Source: Bacteroidia bacterium (lineage in GTDB: Bacteria; Bacteroidota; Bacteroidia; Bacteroidales; VadinHA17). Taken from it: 64,000 nt of DNA. Below the pieces are notes generated by a model. That model was not told where the DNA came from and ran no database searches. It saw nothing but the letters and a program-made list of their open reading frames with translations. The position numbers and the translations under genes were made by a program. This document shows, one piece after another, positions 52,951 through 62,022 of the stretch (positions are counted from its first letter, which is position 1; every line of letters starts with the position of its first letter). The stretch is taken from contig JAPLDX010000034.1 of assembly GCA_026391215.1 (NCBI GenBank), positions 1-64,000 of the forward strand, in the 5' to 3' direction.

Positions 52951-53676
52951 TTATCGATTATTATGCAAATATTCGTTATACCAGAACAACGACACATCAG
53001 CATATGAGTAATTTTCTGTTTTGAAAAGTCTTGTGTTGAAAAATTTTTTCCCGGACATTTCATCAATGTCCCTGGCGTTTTTCAGGAAACCGGTATTGTA
53101 CGCGGTTGCAAAAAATTTGACTTTTGATGCCTTATCCGGCCACTCCCTCTTGAAACGTTTCTCGCAGATTTTATAAAAGGCGATAAGATAATTTATCTCT
53201 GTTTCAGGATTTTCCAGATCCGCTATCACGGATGCCCGGTAGGATCTCTTGTCAGTATAAGATGATTTCTTTCTGAAAAGAGCTTTCAGCTCCCTGTCCG
53301 TATCGGCAAACACCCTGTTTTGAATATCTTCAGCAAAGGAAGGTTTTATCTGGAATACGCCAATTGAGAAGTCGGCATAATCATCACCCAGATTCCTGTA
53401 TAATGTTTTAAGCAGCGTTATTTCCATTTTATCTCGGAGGGCTGAATAACGGACCAGCTCCGGAAAAATGACGGCAACCGCTTCATCATACGGAATATCA
53501 AACCTGGACAAAGCAGGCTTTAACCAGATATTATTATCTTCAATGAAGGTCAGGGCTTTCTGCCAGTCGCTGCCAAAGATCTCAGCATAATTCAGTGATT
53601 GAGCGTAACCAGATCCCTGCAATCCGGTCAGCAGTATTAAAAAGAGAATTATTTTTCCCGCTTTTCTTATTGTCAC
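52951..53676 (-). CDS. Exported lysozyme-like-fold protein (putative)
   Basis: 241 residues with a signal peptide (MTIRKAGKIILFLILLTGLQ). Two segments recall lysozyme or soluble lytic transglycosylase folds: FPELVRYSAL, with a candidate catalytic Glu at 73, and FSIGVFQIKPSFAEDIQN at 103-120, like GYFQIKPSFA. NYLIAFYKICEKRF and FFATAYNTGFLKNA are the usual later helices (AYNxG). A murein-lysing function is inference and the order of motifs should be checked by structure prediction. Confidence 0.6.
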   Translation of the reverse strand: MTIRKAGKIILFLILLTGLQGSGYAQSLNYAEIFGSDWQKALTFIEDNNIWLKPALSRFDIPYDEAVAVIFPELVRYSALRDKMEITLLKTLYRNLGDDYADFSIGVFQIKPSFAEDIQNRVFADTDRELKALFRKKSSYTDKRSYRASVIADLENPETEINYLIAFYKICEKRFKREWPDKASKVKFFATAYNTGFLKNARDIDEMSGKKFFNTRLFKTENYSYADVSLFWYNEYLHNNR

Positions 53677-53689
53677 TTTGACAGGTTAC

Positions 53690-54724
53690 TTACCATGCAA
53701 TTTTGCACTGCATAATTGCATTCCTTTTCGGGGAATAATACATATAAACCAGATAAACCTGTCCGCTGATCTTTTCAAGATGAGGATTGAAGCAGTCAGG
53801 CAGGGTGGATTTATCGCTGAAGGTCAAAGTGCCATAATTGTAATAGGCGTATTTGGTGTTTGACGCATTGACAAACAACTTAATACTGCCCTGCATCTCA
53901 TTGGTCAGATTAAAAAGAGTTTTTCCCTGGAGGGTTTTGATAGAATTATATGTAATCAGCAGTATATCATCATATTTAGCATCTCCTGAAAAGCTGCCTT
54001 GTGAGGACATAGGATCAAAATTTGCGTCCGGGATATTTGTGATAAACTTTGGTATACTGTTCTGCACGCCGCCTCCCTCCATTACTTTATTTGCCATCTG
54101 CTGGCTGAATTTCATGGCAAGTTCCATGCGTTCCTGGTCACTTTTTGCATTATTAATGGCTTCTTCCATTTTTTTACCCTCATCTTCGGTGGTAATAATA
54201 TTTTCAATCACAAGACAGGCAAACTTATCTTTTGATTTTGAAACAGCAAATTGAGTGATCTCAGCATAAGGGCCATAGGTATTTCCTCCCATTGTGATCT
54301 GGTACTTTTCTCCTGATTTGGTTATTATACCCTTGTATCTCGTCAGCAAGCCATTCGGTCCCTGGTCATCTCCATATCCTGCTATACGTGAATCTCCTTC
54401 TTTATACGGACCCTGGGTAACTCCTCCCTTTACTATATAAAACTCGCCTGACCTGCGATCCTGAGCAAGAAGCGAACCATCGTCCATTGATGTGATATCC
54501 ATTTCTTTGTAATCGAGCTTGAATTTGCCACCCATATCCAGGACAGATTCGGGTTGATCACAGGCACAGCCGGGCTCGGCTTCCTGTTTAGAAGAGTTTC
54601 CTCCGGTTCCGAGAAGTTCATCCTTCATGGCACCGGCTACCTTCTTGAGTAACCCGCCCTGGGCATTTAATGGATTAGAATAAACCAAACATATAAATAC
54701 AAGAAACAATAATGACTTTTTCAT
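53690..54724 (-). CDS. Secreted beta-rich protein, unknown
   Basis: About 344 residues from the Met at 54724 (MKKSLLFLVFICLVYSNPLN, signal peptide). The longer frame to 54751 overlaps the next gene. A conserved Cys pair GCACDQPESV follows. The middle has repeated blades such as QGPYKEGDSRIAGYGDDQ, GNTYGPYAEITQFAVSKSKD and KTLFNLTNEMQGSIKLFVNA, perhaps a beta-propeller. It ends PKRNAIMQCKIAW. No family recognised; it sits between the lysozyme-like and the ADP-ribosyltransferase-like genes. Confidence 0.7.
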   Translation of the reverse strand: MKKSLLFLVFICLVYSNPLNAQGGLLKKVAGAMKDELLGTGGNSSKQEAEPGCACDQPESVLDMGGKFKLDYKEMDITSMDDGSLLAQDRRSGEFYIVKGGVTQGPYKEGDSRIAGYGDDQGPNGLLTRYKGIITKSGEKYQITMGGNTYGPYAEITQFAVSKSKDKFACLVIENIITTEDEGKKMEEAINNAKSDQERMELAMKFSQQMANKVMEGGGVQNSIPKFITNIPDANFDPMSSQGSFSGDAKYDDILLITYNSIKTLQGKTLFNLTNEMQGSIKLFVNASNTKYAYYNYGTLTFSDKSTLPDCFNPHLEKISGQVYLVYMYYSPKRNAIMQCKIAW

Positions 54725-54743
54725 ATTCATTAGATTTTTACTT

Positions 54744-55454
54744 TTAAACAATATAATTATTTGAATTTAAAAATTTAATATTCCTGGCAAAGGCCGGAGA
54801 ATCGTATGAAGGATTAAAATCAGGATTCACTGCAATTTCTCCTGTCTGGTGGTTGATAAAGCCTTTTACATAGCGGTTTGGTAAAAGATAAACTGTATCT
54901 GAATTTTCATTTTTGGAGACGGGTGTTTCATTTAAAATATTTTCAACATTGACTCCCTTTAATCCATGCCTGTCAAGCTCAGCTGTATAATGATCAATGA
55001 TCCTGTCTGCAAGACATATAATAATAAGATAATGCCCAAAAGATTTTCGGCTGTTATGTTTCATAAGAAGATCGAGCCTGTCGTTGGTTACCGGAAGCGC
55101 GGTCTTATAGAATGAGTCGGTATAACGGAATCCTTCAGTCAGTATACTTCTGGCAACCGTTTCTTCCTTTGTATAATGGATATATATTTTTGAGTCTTTC
55201 TTATTTTCAAGCAAGAATTCCAGGGATTTCTCTTCAAATAATTTATCATTAAAGAAAGAACTATAATGTTGTACTTTTCTGACTTCCATCAGGAATCTTT
55301 TCATCTCTTCGGCACTCCAGCTCTTTTCCATTCCGGAAAGACGCTTTACTGTCGATTCAATGAATAAATTCTTTTTTACCAGCTGGAAATGCAGATAAAT
55401 AATATATCCGAGAAGTACAGCAATTAATAATATGAATACGATATATGTTCCCAT
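54744..55454 (-). CDS. Membrane-anchored protein with ADP-ribosyltransferase-like motif
   Basis: 236 residues. One membrane helix lies at the start (MGTYIVFILLIAVLLGYIIY). Residues 90-111 read IYIHYTKEETVARSILTEGF, a near match to the H-x-T...IxxxGF segment of the ART/PARP-like fold, with His93. Near the C-terminus LPNRYVKGFINHQTGEI (191-207) resembles the late strand of that fold. A catalytic Glu cannot be placed from the sequence alone. It overlaps the longer frame of the 53690 gene by eight bases, so they are probably co-transcribed. Function unknown. Confidence 0.55.
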   Translation of the reverse strand: MGTYIVFILLIAVLLGYIIYLHFQLVKKNLFIESTVKRLSGMEKSWSAEEMKRFLMEVRKVQHYSSFFNDKLFEEKSLEFLLENKKDSKIYIHYTKEETVARSILTEGFRYTDSFYKTALPVTNDRLDLLMKHNSRKSFGHYLIIICLADRIIDHYTAELDRHGLKGVNVENILNETPVSKNENSDTVYLLPNRYVKGFINHQTGEIAVNPDFNPSYDSPAFARNIKFLNSNNYIV

Positions 55455-55501
55455 CTCATTTTTGTAAGATGCCGGGAAGCAACAACAAAATCAAATTATT
55501 C

Positions 55502-55690
55502 TTATTTCCCCTGTGTTTTTTCTGTCTCTTTTCCTTTCTGGTATTCCTTTAATCCCATCCAGAACAGCACCCCGGCAGCCACCCCGAACAAAAGGATGAA
55601 CAGAGCTTTTATGTCAAGGCTTTTAAAGAATATTACCAGAGCTGTGATCAGTGAAACAACGCTTAATGCGAAAAAAATAAATGTTTTCAT
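55502..55690 (-). CDS. Small two-helix membrane protein
   Basis: About 62 residues from the Met at 55690; the start at 55714 lies inside the leader of the next gene and adds eight residues. Two hydrophobic helices (FIFFALSVVSLITALVIFF and LFILLFGVAAGVLFWMG) and a charged tail. It is not recognised. It lies four bases downstream of rubrerythrin if the longer start is used. Confidence 0.6.
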   Translation of the reverse strand: MKTFIFFALSVVSLITALVIFFKSLDIKALFILLFGVAAGVLFWMGLKEYQKGKETEKTQGK

Positions 55691-55717
55691 TTTCTGAAAA
55701 TATTTTACCTGCAAATC

Positions 55718-56296
55718 TTAGTAGTTTTCCTCCCTCATTTGCATGAATGCTTTTGGATGCAGGCATGCCGGGCATGTTTCAAGAGCTTTTGCCGATTCAT
55801 ACACATATCCGCAGTTGATGCATTTCCACCATACTTTGCCTTTTTTCATAAAGACCTGATCTTCTGAAATATTCTGCAATAGTTTCAGATACCTTCGCTC
55901 ATGCTCTGCTTCAACTTTAGCGATCATTTTATACGCAGTGGCAATTTCAGGGAATCCTTCATCCATTGCTGTTTTAGAAAAATCGGGATAGATAACTCCC
56001 CATTCTTCATGTTCTCCTTCAGCAGCAGCTTTCAGATTTTCCTTTGTCGTGCCTATCTTCCCTGCCGGGTAGCCGGCAGTGATTTCTGTCATTCCGCCTT
56101 CCAGAAACTTAAAGAATCTCTTGGCATGTTCTTTTTCCTGGAGGGAAGTTTCCATGAAAATATTTGCTATTTGTTCGTAGCCTTCTTTCCTTGCAACGCT
56201 GGCAAAGAATTCATAACGGTTACGGGCCTGTGATTCGCCGGCAAACGATTTCAGCAAATTCTGCTCTGTCCGGGTTCCTTTCAATGATTTAGACAT
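55718..56296 (-). CDS. rbr: Rubrerythrin
   Basis: 192 residues. The N-terminal di-iron four-helix domain has the ligand motifs SFAGESQARNRYEFFA, LQEKEHAKRF, AAAEGEHEEWGVIY and AKVEAEHERRYLKLL. The C-terminal rubredoxin domain has WKCINCGYVYES and CPACLHPKAF, two CxxC pairs. It reduces hydrogen peroxide in anaerobes and microaerobes. On the minus strand just upstream is a partial promoter, TATTTTTG (56353-56346), without a clear -33 TTG. Confidence 0.95.
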   Translation of the reverse strand: MSKSLKGTRTEQNLLKSFAGESQARNRYEFFASVARKEGYEQIANIFMETSLQEKEHAKRFFKFLEGGMTEITAGYPAGKIGTTKENLKAAAEGEHEEWGVIYPDFSKTAMDEGFPEIATAYKMIAKVEAEHERRYLKLLQNISEDQVFMKKGKVWWKCINCGYVYESAKALETCPACLHPKAFMQMREENY

Positions 56297-56392
56297 AGAT
56301 TTTATTTTTAAATTGTTAGACTTTAGCTGATTCAGATTTCTTCCGCAAAAATACGATTTTCCCGGAAAGATAATTCAGGTAAACGTCATTTA

Positions 56393-57628
56393 TCAGTAAT
56401 CAAACCTTGGATTGACAGCATTATTATAGATAGATCCAAAAGTATAGGTGAATCCGAAACTTGTATAGTACTGGTAATCTGTTGCCTGCATCTTTCTCCG
56501 GAGAAGTACATCCTCAAGTGATGCATCTCCCATTGGAAGAGAGATCTGGTCATGGACAAGACTTGCACTCCCATAGATATTGAACGATAAGCCTTTAATT
56601 ATCCTTAAGCTGGTGCTTGTATACAAACGTAGCCTGTTGTATGACCAATCGAAAAGATAATTGCTCCATGCAAGGGATGTGTTGATAGAGCCCCATTTCT
56701 GAATGTATTTCAATGATGCAGTCAGAGAATGGAATGCCACTGTCTCCTCGAACTTCTGGCGTGTTGTCTCTTCGGTGTAGTTATTGATTTCCACACCGGC
56801 CCGGTATGATACGGTAAAAATCCGGCGTGTTGATTCTGAATAGGGGAAAATATCATATTCAATTCCCGGGGCTAACCTTAAGGAAAAGTCATAGTTGCTA
56901 TAAGTTGACGTCTGGACATAAGTTTCTCCGCCCACGGACCAATGATCATTTATACTTTTGACATATGAAAGCTCCCCGTAATAATTCTTTATGGTGCTTA
57001 TATAAGTGGTATCCTCATATTTATATGTGTCCTTTTCAAAATCCATTCCAAGGCTCGATTCAAACTTCGATTTTTCAGTGATCCTGTTTGCTGACAGGTA
57101 GCCATATATATACCCATAGTTAAAGGTTTTTTGCCCCTGGGAATATGCATTCATGCTTGCACTATAAACCCAGTTATTCCATTTATCGGTAGACACTGTT
57201 TCTGAAAGCGGTTCGCTGAAATTAATATTCATATACTGCGCAAGGGGTGTTTTTGCAACATACCTCATTAATCCCATCTTTAGTGCTTTAACCTCCTTGG
57301 CACGCTGAGTATCATCAGTATCATCGGGACTGATATTGCATTTCAGGGTATCGGCCATCCCCTTGTATTTTCCCTGGCCAACAATGAAGAATGTGGTGAT
57401 ATAGCCTCCTGACCCCGCTGATTCATAAGTGGAAATTATATAGACATCAGCAACTCTTCTGTCCCTGACATAGTTAATGTAAGGGATCTCTTTCTTAACG
57501 TAATCGCTGGCGGTCATAAAGACATTAAGTGCATCTTTACGCAGAGTGTCAGTAGTTGAAACTGTTTCCTGGGAAAAAACAGGAAAGAAGAGAAATGATG
57601 TAACGAGGAACATCAGAATTTTTTTCAT
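56393..57628 (-). CDS. Outer-membrane beta-barrel protein, tandem paralogue A
   Basis: About 411 residues from the Met at 57628 (MKKILMFLVTSFLFFPVFSQ, signal peptide); the frame also opens at 57688. Conserved parts shared with its neighbour are TDTLRKDALNVF, YVRDRRVADVYIISTYE, KMGLMRYVAKTPLAQYMNI, TDKWNNWVYSASMNAYSQG and FTYTFGSIYNNAVNPRF at the end. It is an aromatic strand-rich barrel. Its role is unknown. It is the downstream member of a pair. Confidence 0.75.
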   Translation of the reverse strand: MKKILMFLVTSFLFFPVFSQETVSTTDTLRKDALNVFMTASDYVKKEIPYINYVRDRRVADVYIISTYESAGSGGYITTFFIVGQGKYKGMADTLKCNISPDDTDDTQRAKEVKALKMGLMRYVAKTPLAQYMNINFSEPLSETVSTDKWNNWVYSASMNAYSQGQKTFNYGYIYGYLSANRITEKSKFESSLGMDFEKDTYKYEDTTYISTIKNYYGELSYVKSINDHWSVGGETYVQTSTYSNYDFSLRLAPGIEYDIFPYSESTRRIFTVSYRAGVEINNYTEETTRQKFEETVAFHSLTASLKYIQKWGSINTSLAWSNYLFDWSYNRLRLYTSTSLRIIKGLSFNIYGSASLVHDQISLPMGDASLEDVLLRRKMQATDYQYYTSFGFTYTFGSIYNNAVNPRFDY

Positions 57629-57664
57629 TTTCCAATTAGTTAGGTAAATATTTAGCAATAACGA

Positions 57665-57691
57665 AGTTAGGCAATGAAATATTGCCAAACT
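57665..57691. promoter_or_regulatory. Palindrome upstream of the barrel gene A
   Basis: AGTTAGGCAAT (57665-57675) and ATTGCCAAACT (57681-57691) form an 11-base inverted repeat with one mismatch and a five-base centre. It lies 37 bases above the chosen start of 56393-57628 and could be an operator. A -7 element is not clear. Confidence 0.4.
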
Positions 57692-57788
57692 AATTTATTT
57701 TAGGCCGGAATTTACTCTCCGAAGCCGCTATAAAATTAAGGGCTTCAATTACCGGGAATGAAAAACCCGTATCACATCAGGAAGAACG

Positions 57789-59063
57789 TTATTCTGATAT
57801 GGAAATAGATATGCCTCCTCCGCCGGAATTCCCGAACCTGGGATTAACGACATTATTGTAAATTGAACCGAAAGTATAGGTAAATCCGAAGCTTGTGAAG
57901 TATTCAAACTGAGTTGCCAGCTCTTTCCTCTGAAGCAATATCTGGTCGACAGGGATATCTTCCTTTACGAGGCCAAGCTGATCATGTACCATAGCAGCGC
58001 TTCCGACTAAAGTCACTGACAGTCCTTTAGCAATACGGAGATCAAGATATCCGAAGACGGAAAGATTGTTCTTTGACCAGTCGTGCAGATAGTTCCTGTA
58101 CTCAACAATTATATTAATGCTTCCCCATTTCTGAACTACTTCATACGAAGCAGAAAAGGCATGACTCCAAAGGCTTTCTTTTGTTTTATCATAGATTGTG
58201 GAGTCTAAATAGTTGGCATATGTAAATCCTGCTGTATAAAGGAGCCTTAACTGGCGCCTGGTGGATTCTGAATAAGGGAATACGTCATATTCAATTCCCG
58301 GCATTACCGAATAAGTAAATTTCTCATTGCTGTATGATGAGGTCCCCAGCCTGGCAGTGCCGCCAATAGACCAATGATCATTCAAACTTTTAACTATCAG
58401 AGCATTAAATGACTCTGATGAATTTTTCCCCGTGATCGTCGTTGTGTCATCTATTATAAACTTATCTTCACTCCGGCTAAGAGTTGAATTGAGATTTATC
58501 TTCCAATCTTCAGTTATTCTCGCCGCACTTACATTCCCTGAAAGATAATGTGATTTATAGGTCTTTTCGCCCTGAAGAAATCCGCTGACTGATGACCTGA
58601 AAACCCAGCTGTTCCATTTGTCTGTCGATATAGTTTCCGTCAATGGTTCAGTGAAGGAGATTTTCATATATTTTGCAAGCGGAGTTTTCGCAACATAACG
58701 CATCAGTCCCAATTTCAGAACACTAAGCCCTTTTTCTCTTCTGCCTTCATCGGTTTCATCAGGAGTAGTCACAAATGAAAGAGTATCACGCATTCCCGCA
58801 TACTCATGCTGTCCAACAAAAAAATAGGTATATTCAACACCCCCGGAGCCGGTGTTCTGATCTGTTGAAATAATATACACCCCTGCATCTTTTATGTCCC
58901 TGACATAATTTACATATGGTATCTCTTTCCTTATGAAATCAGTTGATTCCATAAATACATTCAGGGCATCTTTACGCAATGTATCTGATTGCGAAGTCGT
59001 TTCCTGTGAAAACAAAGGAAGAGCAAATAAGAGGCAGATTAGGAAAATAATGTTTCTTTTCAT
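57789..59063 (-). CDS. Outer-membrane beta-barrel protein, tandem paralogue B
   Basis: 424 residues with a signal peptide (MKRNIIFLICLLFALPLFSQ). It shares the order and spacing of motifs with the 56393-57628 product: SDTLRKDALNVFMES, YVNYVRDIKDAGVYIIS, LKLGLMRYVAKTPLAKYM, TDKWNSWVF, YSESTRRQLRLLY, FTYTFGSIYNNVVNPRFG. A Gly/Ser tail (GNSGGGGISISISE) is extra here. The pair is separated by 160 bases, consistent with a tandem duplication. Confidence 0.75.
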   Translation of the reverse strand: MKRNIIFLICLLFALPLFSQETTSQSDTLRKDALNVFMESTDFIRKEIPYVNYVRDIKDAGVYIISTDQNTGSGGVEYTYFFVGQHEYAGMRDTLSFVTTPDETDEGRREKGLSVLKLGLMRYVAKTPLAKYMKISFTEPLTETISTDKWNSWVFRSSVSGFLQGEKTYKSHYLSGNVSAARITEDWKINLNSTLSRSEDKFIIDDTTTITGKNSSESFNALIVKSLNDHWSIGGTARLGTSSYSNEKFTYSVMPGIEYDVFPYSESTRRQLRLLYTAGFTYANYLDSTIYDKTKESLWSHAFSASYEVVQKWGSINIIVEYRNYLHDWSKNNLSVFGYLDLRIAKGLSVTLVGSAAMVHDQLGLVKEDIPVDQILLQRKELATQFEYFTSFGFTYTFGSIYNNVVNPRFGNSGGGGISISISE

Positions 59064-59164
59064 GGCTGGTTAGTTATTACTTTTTTAAAACGGGAATGAA
59101 ATTAACCAAACAATTAAATCTGCATGTACAAATAACACGATTTAACAAATCATTAACTTAAAAA

Positions 59165-59195
59165 GAGATCCGGCACCATTAAAGCACCGGATCTC
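59165..59195 (-). terminator. Intrinsic terminator after the pspC-padR-pspC operon
   Basis: Nine-base arms GAGATCCGG (59165-59173) and CCGGATCTC (59187-59195), continued by an inner pairing. On the minus strand it is followed by TTTTTAAG. It lies 37 bases beyond the stop at 59232. Confidence 0.85.
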
Positions 59196-59231
59196 AGCGA
59201 AGAAATAAAGGAATGAAAAACCAGGAAGATT

Positions 59232-60752
59232 TTAAGGTTCGATATAATTAAGTCCGTCGTCCGTCATTCTCCAGAATCTTTGTTTTGGATCTGCAACGAA
59301 ATCATCATCGTCATATGAATGGAAAAGGCTCTCAATTGTTCTGTCCATATAAATTACTGTTCCAGCCGGAGCGAATACAGTAACAAACAGTTCATCAAAC
59401 GACCATCTGGAACCTGACGGGATTGTGCAGAACTCATCAAGCCGGAGGGTATCGCCTGAAACTTCAAAGTCGTACAGAAGCCTTTCAGAATTACGGATTG
59501 CATCCTGACGATTTCTCCCGATTGAAAGCTTTGTTATTTTTATATTGGTTAAGTTATTCTCATCAGGTGAAATATTGAGGTAAGTTCTAATATAAACTTC
59601 CTTCTTATCGTCGTCAATCATGATTTTGTAAGGTTCATCGGGAACAGATATTTCGTTTTCAGCAGGCAGATCAGAAAACTTCCTCCCGGACATAATATAT
59701 ATCGTATCCGATGAGGTGTTGAAATATTTGACTGAAGTTGTTTTTTCCGATTCGGCAAAACCGACTCCTTCGTTGAACAGAATGATCGCAAGCGCCGCGA
59801 TGGTCATTACCCATAATACCAGTGCTGCCAGCCAAATATATCCGTCACTTGCCCTGAACCAGAATATCAGCCTGACACCGCCGTAAATCAAAGCCAGAAG
59901 GGGCAGGGATACGGCTATTGTTAACAGGGCTTTTATCCATAATGCAGCTCCGGGTGATACAATATAATTCAGAAAATCAGGTAAGTAGCTCAGGTTCGCT
60001 CCTTCAATATCGGTCGAGAAAGCACCTGGATAATGGAAAATAAATACCATTATAAATGAAAGCAGGGCAAGGAATCCTGTGAGCACCAGGCATGTTCCAA
60101 AGATAATCAGCAAAACACGGACAATGATGAAAAGAACCCTTCCGAATGCCCTGAAAACCTGATTGGTCGCATTACCAATTTTTGATGTTGTAGCATACCG
60201 AGGTATCAACTCCCCATCCTGTGACCTTAACTGATTAAGCTCACTGCCGTACATTTCCCTTTTCTGTGAACTGTTTTTTGCAGAAGGAAGTGCGATCCAC
60301 AATGCCAGGTAAACAAGAAATCCAATACCGGCCATTAATGCAAAAACAACAAACAGGATTCTGAACCATACTGGATCGGTATCGGCATAAGCGCCTAATC
60401 CCCCGCAGACGCCGCCAATGACACAGTCATCAGGATTTCTGAATAGCTTTCTGGGACCTGAACCATGACGATATGAAGTTCCTTCAGTCCCTTCCTGATC
60501 AAAATCCTCGGGTTTGCCGATAACTGATATCATTGCTTCAACATTATCAGTCGAAATAATCCCTGCCATACCTTTCTGAGACTGGAAAATTTCAGCTATT
60601 CTGAATTCAATGTCTTCAATAGTTTCGTTGCCGCCGGGAGCATTTCTGAACTTCCGGTCAATGGCCTGCAGATAATCGCGCAATTTTTTGTACGCTTCTT
60701 CGTCGATCTGGAATAATGTTCCGCCGAGATTTATTTTTATTGTCTTATCCAT
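59232..60752 (-). CDS. PspC-domain membrane protein, long form
   Basis: 506 residues. The first 95 residues form a small domain (IKINLGGTLFQIDEEAYKKL, DIEFRIAEIF, VIGKPEDFD) that also opens the 61160 protein. A PspC domain follows (RKLFRNPDDCVIGGVCGGLG, DPVWFRILFVVFALMAGIGF), then three or four more membrane helices and a beta-rich C-terminal part from about 340 (SSDTIYIMSGRKFSDLPAEN, FDELFVTVFAPAGTVIYMD). It is the last gene of an operon pspC-padR-pspC. PspC proteins respond to envelope stress; the extra domain may sense. Confidence 0.88.
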   Translation of the reverse strand: MDKTIKINLGGTLFQIDEEAYKKLRDYLQAIDRKFRNAPGGNETIEDIEFRIAEIFQSQKGMAGIISTDNVEAMISVIGKPEDFDQEGTEGTSYRHGSGPRKLFRNPDDCVIGGVCGGLGAYADTDPVWFRILFVVFALMAGIGFLVYLALWIALPSAKNSSQKREMYGSELNQLRSQDGELIPRYATTSKIGNATNQVFRAFGRVLFIIVRVLLIIFGTCLVLTGFLALLSFIMVFIFHYPGAFSTDIEGANLSYLPDFLNYIVSPGAALWIKALLTIAVSLPLLALIYGGVRLIFWFRASDGYIWLAALVLWVMTIAALAIILFNEGVGFAESEKTTSVKYFNTSSDTIYIMSGRKFSDLPAENEISVPDEPYKIMIDDDKKEVYIRTYLNISPDENNLTNIKITKLSIGRNRQDAIRNSERLLYDFEVSGDTLRLDEFCTIPSGSRWSFDELFVTVFAPAGTVIYMDRTIESLFHSYDDDDFVADPKQRFWRMTDDGLNYIEP

Positions 60753-60780
60753 TTTCTGAATTTTTACGGTTTAAGATAAT

Positions 60781-61107
60781 TTACCCTTTGCGGATCAGAT
60801 TGACTGATTCAACAAGCTCTTCCCACGATCTGTCAAGATCGGTAAGATATTCCCTTCCTTCGGGAGTAAGCTCATAATATTTTCTTGGAGGGCCTTGCTG
60901 GGATTCTTCCCAGCGGTAGCTTAGCAATCCGGCATTCTTCTGCCTTGTGAGAAGAGGGTAGAGAGTTCCTTCAACCACGATGACTTTTGCCTCTTTAAGT
61001 TCCCTGATAATATCGCTCGCATAACAGGAATTCCTTGATAATACTGATAGGATGCAATACTCCAGGATCCCCTTGCGCATCTGTGCTTTTGTGTTTTCCA
61101 GATCCAT
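60781..61107 (-). CDS. PadR-family transcriptional regulator
   Basis: 108 residues, the small PadR form. Winged helix: KGILEYCILSVLSRNSCYAS, DIIRELKEAKVIVVEGTLYP, LLTRQKNAGLLSYRWEESQQ, GPPRKYYELTPEGREYL. It is flanked by two pspC genes in the same transcription unit. It probably represses this operon through the palindrome at 61821-61839, and perhaps also the calcium ATPase promoter, which has a near-identical palindrome. Confidence 0.9.
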   Translation of the reverse strand: MDLENTKAQMRKGILEYCILSVLSRNSCYASDIIRELKEAKVIVVEGTLYPLLTRQKNAGLLSYRWEESQQGPPRKYYELTPEGREYLTDLDRSWEELVESVNLIRKG

Positions 61108-61159
61108 AATAATAGTTTTTAGGTTTTACACTTCATAAATAATCTTCCTGGTCCGTATT

Positions 61160-61750
61160 TTACAGCTTCATATTTTTCGTGACAGTATCGAATTCTTTTT
61201 TGACAGATTCCTTGATATTGTGAATGTTTACCGGCTCTCCCTTCATTTCAATCTTCTGGGAAGTGGTTTTTGCCTCGGGAATCACAATATAAAGGATGAG
61301 GTACAGAAGAATACCAAGTCCTCCCGCCATAGCAAGGGCAAGGAAAATGATCCTTACTATCCATGGTTCAAGGTTCCAGTAAGCGCCCATTCCTGCGCAG
61401 ACACCACCGATGATCCTTTTATCAGGATCCCGGTACATCCTGTGATAGGCTGGCGATGAAAATTTATCGCGGGCAGAGGTTCTTTCATTATTGGAAATGT
61501 CTTCCGGTGTTCCCAGGACAGATATTGCATAATGAACATCATCCATAGTGATCACATGTTTGTAAGCCGTTAATCTTCCCCTGAAGAGTTCAGCTACCCT
61601 TGTTTCAATATCAGAAAGTATTTCGGATGCACTCTCCTCTTCGGCGAAGTGAAGCTCAAGGTTCTTCAGATACCTTTTTAATTCGGCATAGGCATCCTCA
61701 TCTATATTGAATGAGTAGCCCCCGAGATTGATGCTGACTGTTATTTTCAT
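61160..61750 (-). CDS. PspC-domain membrane protein, short form
   Basis: 196 residues. The same N-terminal domain as the 59232 protein (ITVSINLGGYSFNIDEDAYA, SDIETRVAELFRG, SVLGTPEDIS), then PspC (HRMYRDPDKRIIGGVCAGMG, PWIVRIIFLALAMAGGLGIL). It is the first gene of the operon, with the promoter at 61799-61839 about 50 bases upstream. The duplicated N-terminal domain in genes one and three of one operon suggests that both products interact with a common partner. Confidence 0.88.
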   Translation of the reverse strand: MKITVSINLGGYSFNIDEDAYAELKRYLKNLELHFAEEESASEILSDIETRVAELFRGRLTAYKHVITMDDVHYAISVLGTPEDISNNERTSARDKFSSPAYHRMYRDPDKRIIGGVCAGMGAYWNLEPWIVRIIFLALAMAGGLGILLYLILYIVIPEAKTTSQKIEMKGEPVNIHNIKESVKKEFDTVTKNMKL

Positions 61751-61798
61751 GGTTCTTTTAAATATTTACTACTATACTATACAAGTAACATGACAATA

Positions 61799-61839
61799 CA
61801 AAGATATATAAATATATTAATACTATGCAATACATAGTA
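61799..61839 (-). promoter_or_regulatory. Promoter and palindromic operator of the pspC-padR-pspC operon
   Basis: The -7 element TATCTTTG (minus strand of 61799-61806) and -33 TTG (61830-61828) are 21 bases apart. The TTG is in the centre of the palindrome TACTATG (61821-61827) / CATAGTA (61833-61839). A second, smaller TACT-N5-AGTA site lies near 61778-61790. Confidence 0.7.
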
Positions 61840-62022
61840 GTAAAATAATTATACTATTTTTAATAATATTTTGTAAGAAACAGATAATGAGTAAGATATG
61901 GATTAAAATATTTTGTTAATTTTTTAATGATTTCTCTTTGGAAGGTTCTTTTGGTGGTTTTAACGCCATTTTTCTATCAAATGAACTCAAACCCTTTTTA
62001 TCCCCCTTTCTGCAAGATAAAC

